A stretch of 64,000 bases of DNA, taken from Pontederia crassipes (Eukaryota > Streptophyta > Magnoliopsida > Commelinales > Pontederiaceae). This document shows, piece after piece, positions 37,142 to 47,400 of this stretch (the first letter of the stretch is position 1; every line of letters begins with the position of its first letter). The position numbers and the translations under genes are program-made. The stretch covers positions 12,444,501 through 12,508,500 of the forward strand of contig CM060188.1 in the NCBI GenBank assembly GCA_030549335.1, in the 5' to 3' direction. The notes beneath the pieces are model-generated. The model worked only from the letters and a program-made list of their open reading frames with translations, was not told where the DNA came from and did no database searches.

Positions 37142-37903
37142 ATTCTTTGCAAATGCTGTTGTAACGTGGTTTTAGCAAATGGCAGTCCCATTGATTAAGA
37201 AGCACATGGTTCTGTCTCTGTTAAGTTTGTATAAAGTGTGTTCGTAATTGAAAGTCACACAATAATCTTTTCAACTGTCGAGAACATGTTCCTGAGAACG
37301 GTTCAAACAAATATGGAATGCCACAGTATTAACCTGAGATATTTCCTTACATCAGTATGCTATTCAAAAGCCTTCTTACTAAAGGCATGGTTTTCATCAG
37401 ATTATAAGCAGCCACCATATCAGGTAAAGGTTTTGGCAACTAAAAAAAGGTTTTGGCAACTGACAGCAGTGGACGATACGACTGTCTTTGCAACTCCAAA
37501 ATAAGCACAGATGAAATAATGAAAAAGGAACAAGGCGGATGACGATACGTCGTAGGTTCCAATATCAGTGGTCAACTTCACGTATATCAGAATATGCCCA
37601 TAGGTTCCGGTAACAGTATGTTCCAGTTGGATCAAATACGTCATCGAAGTGATGGGTAATAAATAATAATTAATTCAACATTTGCACATGCTGAACTAGC
37701 AAAATCAAAGCGTGGAAGAAAGACATTGGAATTAAGTGTGAATAATTCCATAAACATAAAAGGAGAAATACAAAAATATCCAGGATATATAGTTTAATCC
37801 ACAACCAACATGATATTCCATAAGACTTCTCACGGCATTTGGTTATCATAGAAACTCACGTAAGAAAAATGGCATGTAGCATCTTGACATCATATGTGAG
37901 CGT
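37142..37903. other. Convergent 3' intergenic region
   Basis: 762 bp between the stop codons of the BTB gene (+) and the KEOPS subunit gene (-), so it holds both 3' UTRs. A 15-bp direct repeat AAGGTTTTGGCAACT occurs twice near 37,426-37,462. No other feature is seen. Confidence 0.6.
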
Positions 37904-40900
37904 TTATAGAGCATCGCGTGCTGCAATTCTGCATACTAACGCATCGGAAAGAGAAGATATCTCTAACTCCTGTGGAGTTACTTTATAATGCTGTCCACGT
38001 ATTAAAGAACTAGAATAAATATTCAGGAAATAAATATGCCTAAAAGATGCACGAGACGGTCAAAGAAAAATTTAAAATAAATTTCAAACCTTTTGTATTT
38101 GGGCATTGTCAGCCCTCCCTTCCAACTCTTCTAAATCAATTTCTTCCCCACTTATCAGTTTCTCCACAGCTTTCATCTAAAAACAGGATGAATAACATTA
38201 ATAACAGTATTGAAGATGAAAAAATAAAAACATTGCGAGGCATTTTTCGGTCGGTCAATGTCAACATTTGGATCTTTCAAAGGGACGCTAAAGGTAAATA
38301 TTTTAAACCAGAAATTATAGAAAACTGGAACGTGCGGTGCCACAGGTAACAAATGGCTCGTATGAAATTGTGAAATATAACATCACCCACATCCCCCACC
38401 TCAGCCTAAAGATGGAATTTCGGGCAGGCCGCACGGCCCGGCCGCCTAAAATCCGTACTGGCTCGGCCCGGCACGAACACATCCCCGCGCACGAAAAAAC
38501 GGGCTGTGTCGTGCCATACCGTGCCGGGTCGCCCATCCGCACTGTTGGCAAGACACGGCTCGGGCACGGTGAACACGGACTCAGCACGACACAGCCCATT
38601 TTGGCACGGGTTATTTTTTTAACGTTCAAACACGGACCGTGTAATACAAGCACGGTCCACGTACTTCGATGATGGGACGCGTCGGATGCCGTATTTGTAC
38701 TTCAACACGGACCATGTGTGCCATAACACGGTCCGTGTTAAGAAGAGGACAACGGCCGATCAAACACAACCCGTTTTTTTTATTAAATAAGATTCGTGAT
38801 TTGACAACACAAACACGGGTGCGCGACTGTGCGGTCAAAAAGTTCAACACGGACCGTGTCAGTTCCAACACGGGCCGTGTTGGAGTATTTTTATTCCATT
38901 CATCCGCCTATAAAAGGCACGTTCGATTTCATTCCTTCTCCACACCTCCACTCGAAAATCCCTCTACTTCCATTCTTCCAAATCTTCTAATCTTCCATAG
39001 TGCTTTTTGTAACTCTCTCTGCCTCTCTCACACTGAGTGACTCAGTCGTTCTGCATTTTTCTTCTCTCCATTCGTGCTCTGCTCTCAAACTTTCTCACTT
39101 TTAATTTATATTTATATTGTAATATTTATTTAGTAGTATTTTTATATTATTATTCACTCTTAATTTCTTATATATAACTGCATAATGGACCCGCGAGATC
39201 CCTTTCGTCTATATGGTGATTTTGCTGCTTATTCACCTTATGGACCACTACCTACATATCCATATGGTACACCATATAATACTAATAGTAGTGGTGATTC
39301 TAATTTTTTATCAGCACAATTAAGTGACGATTCGTCGGGTTATATGAAAACTGCGGCGCCATCAACTAACTTCCCAATTACTCCAACTACATATGTTAAT
39401 CTTCCTGTCATTTTTAATCTTAATATTGCTTCAAGTTCTGCAAGTTCCGAAGGAGATTGTGCAACTGCGACAACGACACCTCCAGGTCCGTCAAGCTCAG
39501 ATGCTCCCGCGCAAGGTGAGATAATAGGTAAAAAAAGAAGAACATCAAAGTTAACTAGTGAAGTTTGGAATTATTTTGAAAAAATTATAGATGAAAATGA
39601 TCCAAAAAAAGATAAAGCTATTTGTAAAATTTGCAAGGCTAGTTATGCTGCCGCCTCTTCTTCGGGCACCGGTAGTTTAAAACGACATTTAGAATCGCAT
39701 CCTATAACTACTAGGGAACAATTTTTAGCGGGTCAATTACCGCAACAGACTCAACTAATTGCACCCGGTCGTGGTACCGCCGAGAGCTCTTTATTTGCTT
39801 ATAATCAAGAAAATATGCGTGAATGTTTAGCTAGATATGTTATACATGCAGAAATGCCTTACACATTTACTGAAGATGAAAAATTTTTATATTATCAACA
39901 AAATTATGTACAAGGTGCCTTTCGAAATGTTAGTAGAAAAACTGTTAAAGAAGATTCGATTAAATTATATCGTAAGAAGAAAAATGAACTAATTAATTAT
40001 TTTTTAGATTCTAAATTCATGTATAGTTTGACTAGTGACATATGAACTTCTTTAAATGGTGATGGTTTCTTATGTGTTACAATTCATTGGATTGATACAA
40101 ATTGGGTAGTGCAAAAAAGAATTATTGCGTTTAAAGAAATTGAGCATCCTCATAATGGTTTGCAAATTGCCAATGTGATAGAAAAAGTAATTAACGAATA
40201 TGGTCTTAAAGAGAAAATTTTATGTCTTACTCTTGACAATGCAAGTGCTAATAATTCCGCTGCACAATTTTTAATTCAAAGATTAAATCCTCCTTTAAAT
40301 GGAATTCTTTTTCATCAAAGATGTGCATGTCATATTATTAATTTGTGTGTTAAAAAAGAATTAAAGGTAGTTGTTAGAGTACTTGAAACTCTTAGAGCAG
40401 TTATTGTAAATCTACGTCACTCTGGACTTAGGAGACAAACATTTAAAGAAATTTGTCATCGTTATAATATTCCTTATAGAAAATTAAACACTGATGTGTC
40501 TACGAGATGGAATAGTACTTACGACATGCTTAAATTATGTATTCCATTTAGACATCCACTCGATAATTATATTTTAACTCGAATGACTGATGCAGAAAGG
40601 GATGTTGCTAATGCAGTTATGGAATTGTTACAAGTTTTTTATAATGCTACTTTAGAGTTATCTGCCATTTATTCTCCTACTTCACATTTAATAATTAATC
40701 AACTTCATGAAATGACAAGTTCATTTAATGAAAAACTTGAATTATCAAATGATTTTTCTGAAATAATTTATTTGATGGAATCAAAATTTTTGGAATATTG
40801 GAATAATTTGCCTCTCATAGGAATTTTAGCAATGACGATGGATCCTAGATTTAAAGGATCCGGTCCTAAATGGTACACCAGAGAGATTAAGAATTGTTTT

Positions 40901-43900
40901 CCCGAACAATATATAAAAAGTCATCCAGAATTGCAAACTGACGGTTTTATTAATCCAGATCATGATTACGAAAATATAATAAATAACTTATATAATATTT
41001 ATGAAGCAAATTTTGGTATACGTAGAGAGCAAGCATCTTCATCACGTCCACCAGTAGCACCCAGACCTTCCAATAATAGATCATTTTCTACATTCATGTC
41101 CTCTATTAGGGGGGGCACATCAAGAGGATCGGATGAAGGTTCATCCAATTCAACTGCCCCTTTGTATAATGAACTACAAGATTACTTATCACGTCCAAAT
41201 GAATGTGATAGTGAAATCGATATCTTGACCTGGTGGAGATTAAACTGTCGTACGTATCCAATTCTCTCCGCCTTAGCTCGAGATCTTTTAGCTGTTCCGA
41301 TGTCTACAGTGGCATCAAAACAATGTTTTTCTGCAGGTTCCAGAATTTTGGACGAGAGAAGAAATAGAATGAACTCTAAGTCGATGGAGGTTTGTATATT
41401 ATTAAAAGATTGGTTTGATGCAGATACTCAAACACAAGGTCAGGAATCCATATTACCATACATAGAAGATGATGATGAAACGGATGTCTCCTCCGCTTAT
41501 AATTCTTCATAAAATAATTGTTTGTACAAGATGTAATTTTTAATTTTTTATAATTTTGCATTTATTGATTATTTCATAATAATCAATAATAATAAAACAT
41601 TAAAACTTCCGTGGACGTAGGCTAAAATAGTCGAACCACGTTAATCTCGGTGTCCATTACTATTTTTACTATATAATAAATTAGTACTTAATTATCTATA
41701 GTATAGTAGTATCCTACCTAAGTACCTAATTATCTATACTACTTATGCATTATACAATAAATTATATATAATGTAGTACAATAGTACTAATGTACTATAT
41801 ATTATATTCTCTCTCTCAAACTCTCACTCTCACTTTGGGTAGAATACTAGAATACAATTAATTACTAATATATATTTATTAAATACTTACCAATTACTTT
41901 TATATATAAAGTTATAACTTATTAGTTATTACTCAAAACTCAATTAATCATTTTACAAATTTATTTACTTAATAATTATAAATTAAGGACTTAATGTATT
42001 TGAAATTTTAACTATATAGTTATTATCAATTGTATATTATAGAATAAATAATAATACTCATTATACTCTACTCTATCTCTATTCTATAATAATTTAATAA
42101 TTAAATTTATTTTATTATTTAAAAAGTTGAAATTAAAAAAAAAATGGGCCGCGGGCCGCCCGACCCGACCCGGCCGGCCCGATCAGGCCGGGCCTAAACC
42201 GTGTCGGGGTTGAAAACGGTCCGTTTTGCACTACAGCCCGTTTTGAAAACGTGTCGTGTGGCACGACACGGCCCGCGGCACGGTCAAACACGGGTTGACC
42301 GGCACGGGCACGGCACGACACCGCCCGTTTTTCCATCTCTACCTCAGCCCGACAAACACACAAATGATGCGACTCAAATGATAATTTACAAGCTTCTGGT
42401 ATTTTCTTTACAGAAAACTCTTATGTCTGCTTGATTGTGATATCAACACACACAAAAAAAAAACACAGTTTCCGTGCTGCTATATATAGCTCCTAAAATC
42501 AGTTAGTTAGCCCTTCTTTATTTTTCCTTTAAAGGTCAGTTAGCCCTTCATCTCTCTTTAGACCAAGACTGATTTTCCATGGTGTATCAAGATATCAGGA
42601 TTTGATCCCTACAATTATATAAACAAAAGCTTCAGGTGTAGTCAATCACTTGACATGGCGTGCTAGTGAACATCAAACCAAAGTTTCATCATTTGTTCGG
42701 TGAGTTTAAACCGGAAGAACTTATTGATGCTTCAGGAGTCCAAGCGCTTAAGAATTGTCAACATTGACAAGTTATTCTTTGTTGCTTTAACATCCATTTC
42801 TACAGTTTCTATCTCGAAGGCATTCCATTAATTGATTAAATCATATTTGACATAGAATGTTAAGCAGAAAACATAGGGTCAAAAGTGGATGAACAAATCA
42901 AACTGGCATACTGATAAATAATGATGATATAACAAATGAAAATATAATAAGCCAAAGAATGATTCAGTAGAGTTAAATCTGTGTAACTGAACAACTTCTT
43001 TTCACAAAAGATGCAACTAAATAACTGAGGAAACTCCGTGTAACAAAAGGTTGTACCTCATCGTGAGAATCAGAAAATAGGGCAGCAAGTATGTATGTTG
43101 AGTCATCGGATATCCCGCATCTCTTAAGGGATTCTCTTATCTGGCGAACGATCAAGAATGACAAGTTATCCTACAGTAAAATGGGAAGCACTGCATATGA
43201 TGAACTCTTATTGCTTACATGTTTAGACCCAGAGTAGTTATAAACAAGCTCCGAATGAAGAGTACGTGTCGTAAGAGATTCTCTCGATTTGGCAATAATA
43301 GCCTTCTGTGCTGCCGCCAAGACAGGAAATACATCTGGTACCTGCCCCATATAACAAAAAAAGTATCATCATTAAAAAGAGTGCCTTGACTATTCAAAGT
43401 GGACAAGCTTGTGAGTTCTAAAGTAGATAAAATAATTAATTACAATAGTGAAGCTAGAACAGGACAGAACATACAAGTGATGCATTGATTAGTGCAACTT
43501 CTGGTTCTAATTTTCCTGCCTGCATAGATTCCAGGAGCTCCCTGAAAATTGAAAGATAAATATTAATTTGTTCGGAGGTAGGCAAAACACTTTTTTCTGC
43601 TGTAACCCAATAAAAAGAATGCATGATACAGAAGGTTATAGGATACATCGTGAATACGAATGATTCATAGAGTATTCTATAGAAGCAGGTAGTGGATCAA
43701 AATCATCACAATTTCTTTTTTGCGAGAAGCCATCACACAGAACAAGAACGGAAAGCAGAACAAGAAAATACCAAATTTGTAGTTATGCGTTAATAATTCT
43801 GAGTGGACTTAACCTTATGCGATTGATACCTGGCATTCGTGACACCAGAGAAGAGGGCAAGGGCGATTGGGCGTTTGCTATTGCTGTTGTCGTCCTTCAC

Positions 43901-43915
43901 CTCGAACACCTTCAT
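37904..43915 (-). CDS. EKC/KEOPS complex subunit Cgi121 (TPRKB-like)
   Basis: Six exons assemble on the minus strand: 43,915-43,830; 43,541-43,475; 43,341-43,219; 43,140-43,057; 38,176-38,090; 37,990-37,904. All have GT-AG junctions and compatible phases, giving 177 aa. Cgi121 binds the Bud32 kinase in KEOPS, which makes t6A at position 37 of ANN-decoding tRNAs. Hallmarks are the start MKVFEVKD, RPIALALFSGV, MQAGKLEPEVALINASLVPD, KSRESLTTRTLHSELVYNYS, RCGISDDSTYILAA and, in exons 5-6, EEIDLEELEGRAD and PQELEISSL...CRIAARDAL before the stop. The full family length is present. Intron 4 is about 4.9 kb because a 3.9-kb hAT transposon sits in it in the antisense orientation. Whether splicing still works cannot be read from DNA, but all splice sites are intact. 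Confidence 0.92.
38570..38885. repeat. Subterminal palindromic repeats of the hAT element
   Basis: Repeated near-palindromes ACACGGNCCGTGT, for example ACACGGACCGTGT, ACACGGTCCGTGT and ACACGGGCCGTGT, recur about every 30-70 bp, with half-sites CACGGTCC and CGGACCATG between them. Subterminal motif clusters are the usual transposase-binding sites of hAT elements such as Ac; binding here is inferred. Confidence 0.65.
39185..41512 (+). pseudogene. hAT transposase, one in-frame stop
   Basis: A 775-codon frame from ATG at 39,185 to TAA at 41,510-41,512, interrupted only by TGA at 40,043-40,045. The frame is unchanged on both sides. A BED-type zinc finger lies at about residues 121-175 (C147-x2-C150, H168-x3-H172), then the RNase H-like core (TSDI, LTLDNASANN with D351, CHIINLCVK). 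It ends in the hAT C-terminal dimerisation domain at about 665-745 (DILTWWRLN, LLAVPMSTVASKQCFSAG, ILDERRN). The stop falls directly after TSDI, where the family usually has tryptophan, so TGG to TGA is the simplest explanation. The protein is related to RICESLEEPER/Ac-type transposases. Base composition is AT-rich, unlike nearby host exons. Confidence 0.9.
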
Positions 43916-44560
43916 GCTGCCTGCCGTTGTTTCTTTCAAACGGACGGTTTGTTAGTCCAACCTTTTGGCTTATTTCACACGGCGGTCCGCACATTTCAGC
44001 ATAGTTACAGAAAATGCCAAAAGAGAAAGATGCCTACTTGCTCGGTTAATTCGTCGAACACTTGATGTGCGGATTGCCACCCTTTAATGCACGGACCTTC
44101 AACTGCCGCTGCTACGAGTGCAGTGCGCTGGTTTCCTGAAGAAGCACCGTAGCGGACGAACCACCGCCCTGAATTTATCCAATGACCCTGCTACTCGAGC
44201 GGCTCCAATTCCGCACCGCACAACCTCTAGAACAATCGGGCAGGGCGGCCGGAGGTGTTAGTCGCTACTTCTCAGGCAGCCGCAGGGTGCGGTTCCTGCT
44301 GCACCTGCTTCAATAAGCAATATGAGGTGATGTAGAGCCACTGGTCTGAGAAAAGGACTCCTGTCGCTGACGACCCTTCTTCTGGCCGCAGCTGCGCGGT
44401 GCACCGACCAAATGCACGTTGGAAGGCAAAGTACGAAGGAGGAAGTGACGCGCCAACAGCCAGCCGTTACAAAGAAGACAAATTAAAGCCCTAAACCCTC
44501 AGAATGGTCTGCCGTGGACCTCGGTATTAAGAATACTTGGGTTTGGGCCGAGCCCAATAA
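43916..44560 (-). promoter_or_regulatory. GC-rich leader and promoter of the KEOPS subunit gene
   Basis: The region upstream of the ATG is GC-rich to about 44,480 and then turns AT-rich. On the plus strand CTAAACCCT (44,491-44,499) is a telo-box-like word, and TGGGCC/GCCCA (44,544-44,556) are site-II-like words. These are common in promoters of plant translation-related genes. The leader would be several hundred bases and may contain an intron. I found no second gene in it. Confidence 0.45.
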
Positions 44561-45320
44561 TTGTTTTATTTTTTCCAAGTATATATTAAATTTACATTCA
44601 TCATACCCGACAGATTCACAATTTTTTAAAAAAGTTGGATGGCATTATTGTTGGTCGAAAAAATTTATTATTGTCTTTCTATTTTATCACATAATGAAAA
44701 TATTAACTCATATGATGAACAGATAATGGTAATTTTTTAATGACGATAGAATTGCATAAAGAATTGATCAGCACCATGGGGTTGATGTTCTTTTTTTTCT
44801 TTTTCCTTGTCACTTATATATGATAATAGATATGAAATTGTGAAATTTGACATCTTTTTTGTATGTCCTTGTATAAATTTCTTATTTATGGAAAAGACCT
44901 CACCAAATTTATATTTTTTTATAGAAGTTTATTTGTCACAAAATATGATATATTAATATTAATATTAATTTTTTAAGATACAAGTTTTTTTCCTGATTTC
45001 AATGAAATGAATGCGCTTAAATGTAGAATGAAAAACTATAATGTTTATATGGGGGTTGGCCACAAAAAGTTACTGCAATAATTATTTAGATATAAATAGC
45101 ATTATGATTATAATGAGTAAAATACTCCCAGTGCTTCAAACTTAAGAATCCTAAAAGTTATTTCGTCCATAATTTTTTTATATGATGCAATAATTGCGAT
45201 ATATTCTTCTTGGTGTAAGATATATTTGTATATTGAATTGTCATGAGATTATTGATCACGCTAATATTATTAAGCACCCAAAAATAAAATTTCAACTATC
45301 AACATCATTCCCTCGAACAC
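44561..45320. other. AT-rich intergenic region
   Basis: Nothing recognisable beyond A/T-rich sequence. Confidence 0.5.
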
Positions 45321-45642
45321 TCTAGGACACAGACATGTGCTAGATGTGCTTCGCAAATATCTTAGAATTAATTTAATTGCATAATCAAAATTCAAAACAT
45401 CAATTTGTTCTTAAGTGTCCTTTTGTCATTATGAAACTTTACTAATTTGTATGTGATGTTTTCATGCAAAGACTTTATCTCATTTTGCATGGTGTTTATC
45501 CATTCATAATTTTGCTCGTTTGATGGTACTTCTTAACAACATGTCGATTCTCTACTTTCAATTAATAACACATACTATGTTGAAAGTATCACCTTTATTA
45601 TTTATTTCTTGAATTTTTCAATTGAGACTTTGGCTCTAATGC

Positions 45643-46629
45643 AATGTTGTCAAGACTAGATCCGATCGGCCGGTCCGACCGTTGACTGGTCATAATAGTG
45701 GCTCAGTTGAAGCCCAAAAATCAAATCCCTATTTGAACCAAATTTAACCGAATTAAACTGATAAAAAACTGATTAAAATCGGTCAAAATAAAAAAAAATC
45801 GAGTTGAACCACATTTTTTTGTTCAACCAAATTTTTTTATTAATTTTTTTTGTTAAGATAATTTGATAAAAGTTATTATTATAAATTTAAAAAATATTCA
45901 AAGAACTTTCTCTATAAATATTCATATTTGCCCATTAGTTTTCTTCTTCATTTATACTTATCAACTTACTCTCACTTTGCTATTACTATCAATGTAGGAC
46001 TATTCTTTTACACTCACTTGTTCTTTTTTTCCTTCAAGTCTTGAATTTATTAAATTTTGAGCTTCAACTTATGGATTATGATATTATTTAATTTTTTAAT
46101 ATCATAAATGTATATTATAATATAAATTAATTATATATTTATTATATTAATATAATATTTATCATATTAGATAAATTAGTTATGAATAAATGGTGCAAAC
46201 TTCTACAACAATACTATAATATGCTTAGTATAGTATAATATTATATATAACTACTAATTATAATATATAATCGTGTCATAATATTTTAGATAAAATATGT
46301 ATTTGTTGCTTCTAACATAAAAAAATAAAGATATGAAATACAAAAAGAATTAACCAATAGAAAATTTGTACATAATAATCAAATTCAATAAGATTTTAAT
46401 TTATTAAGTGTATAATAATTTTAATATCAAATCTTAAGATTAATTATACATTTATGATTGTTATTTTTTGTACAATTACATTTTGGCATCATATATCTAA
46501 TCAAAATTTCATAGCTTGATTTACTATATCATAAATATAATATTATATTATTATATGGTCCGATCGACTAGTCCGATCTGAAACGGACACTTATCCGAAT
46601 CGTCGTCCGGTCCGGTTCTAACAACATTA
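45643..46629 (+). mobile_element. Non-autonomous Mutator-like element, copy D, with 9-bp target duplication
   Basis: 987 bp, non-coding. Left end AATGTTGTCAAGACTAGATC, right end in reverse AATGTTGTTAGAACCGGACC. It is flanked by perfect 9-bp repeats CTCTAATGC (45,634-45,642 and 46,630-46,638), the target-site length of Mutator elements. The GC-rich arms contain CCGATCGG, GGTCCGACC and GGTCCGGTT; the core is AT-rich. Copies A, B and C share this layout. The clean target duplication makes it the youngest of the four. Confidence 0.8.
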
Positions 46630-47125
46630 CTCTAATGCATTTTATCTAACAATTGTCTCATCACCGGTGTTCTAAGTATTTAAATGTATATCTCATTATA
46701 TGGACTTCTATCTTTGTTATTGTCATTTACATAGTAGTATTATTTTCTAACAATGAATCATTTAAACTTAGTGTAGTGAGATAGTTTGGGAAGATAATTG
46801 ACTCTTTCTTTCAATTAGTCTTAAATTGTTTGATATTCTAATAAAATTCTTTGCCTTCGTACTCGATAAAGATACTATATGATTTGTTGTCAAGTTTTGA
46901 TTGTTCGTAATTAAGCATATTGAACAAAGACCCTACAACAACATCATAATATGTTTGCATGAAACATTCTTTTGTGATAGTTTTTTTAGAGGTACATCAT
47001 CATCCAAAATGACTTATGATTATGATTATGAATGAATGATCATTTCAAATTATCATTATTGCTTCACCTTAAATTTATTATGATAGCTTAGCATTAGTAA
47101 GCATACATTTGACACATTTCTTAAT

Positions 47126-47280
47126 TGTTCTTTTAATTCTCTCGGCAATGTTGTTTTTTAAGAAGTCTTGGGAATTATATTTTAAATGTGAATGTCACAA
47201 GTTGCTCTCTTAATTCTTTTGACAATATTATTTTTTAGACAAATCTTGGAAATTATATTTTAAATGAAAATGTGACAAGT
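47126..47280. repeat. Tandem duplication within the copia fossil
   Basis: Two diverged units of about 78 bp (TTGTTCTTTTAATTCTCTC.. and TTGCTCTCTTAATTCTTTT..) lie head to tail, each ending near GTCACAAG/GTGACAAG. Confidence 0.7.
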
Positions 47281-47400
47281 ATTTGGTATTGTTCAAATGA
47301 TCATTTTCATTCATTGTCATTGTTTGTCCAACATCATTTGAACTTTCTATCTATGGTTCTTTTTATTTTTTATTGTTTTTTTTCAATTTTATCAACACGA

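Larger units (their letters stand above)
38407..42341 (+). mobile_element. Complete hAT transposon inside an intron
   Basis: A 3,935-bp element bounded by perfect 8-bp target duplications CCTCAGCC (38,399-38,406 and 42,342-42,349). The 19-bp terminal inverted repeats TAAAGATGGAATTTCGGGC and TAGAGATGGAAAAACGGGC match at 15 of 19 positions. Both subterminal regions are GC-rich and packed with ACACGG/CCGTGT words. One transposase gene (39,185-41,512) fills the AT-rich interior in plus orientation, antisense to the host KEOPS gene. Its perfect target duplication and nearly open transposase suggest a fairly recent insertion. Confidence 0.95.
45330..47400 (-). mobile_element. Ty1/copia retrotransposon fossil (pol region)
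   Basis: A degraded minus-strand copia pol relic. At about 47,060-47,180 an integrase-type block reads like the NGVAERMNRTIMEKVRCML region (here NIAERIKRTIKKCVKCMLTN). At about 45,400-45,560 a reverse-transcriptase start block matches the EEMKSLHKNxTWELV region (here NEIKSLHENITYKLVKF). It is broken in many places, has no recognisable LTRs here and looks old. A Mutator-like element (45,643-46,629) is inserted into it. A segment of about 78 bp is tandemly duplicated at about 47,126-47,280. Confidence 0.65.

Noticed and set aside
42700-42800. Minus-strand stretch (ETVEMDVKATKNNLSMLTIL, then a stop) that could be read as the last exon of the KEOPS subunit gene
   Set aside because: Its resemblance to the family is weak. 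Clear exons 5 and 6 with full family motifs were found beyond the hAT at 38,176-38,090 and 37,990-37,904.
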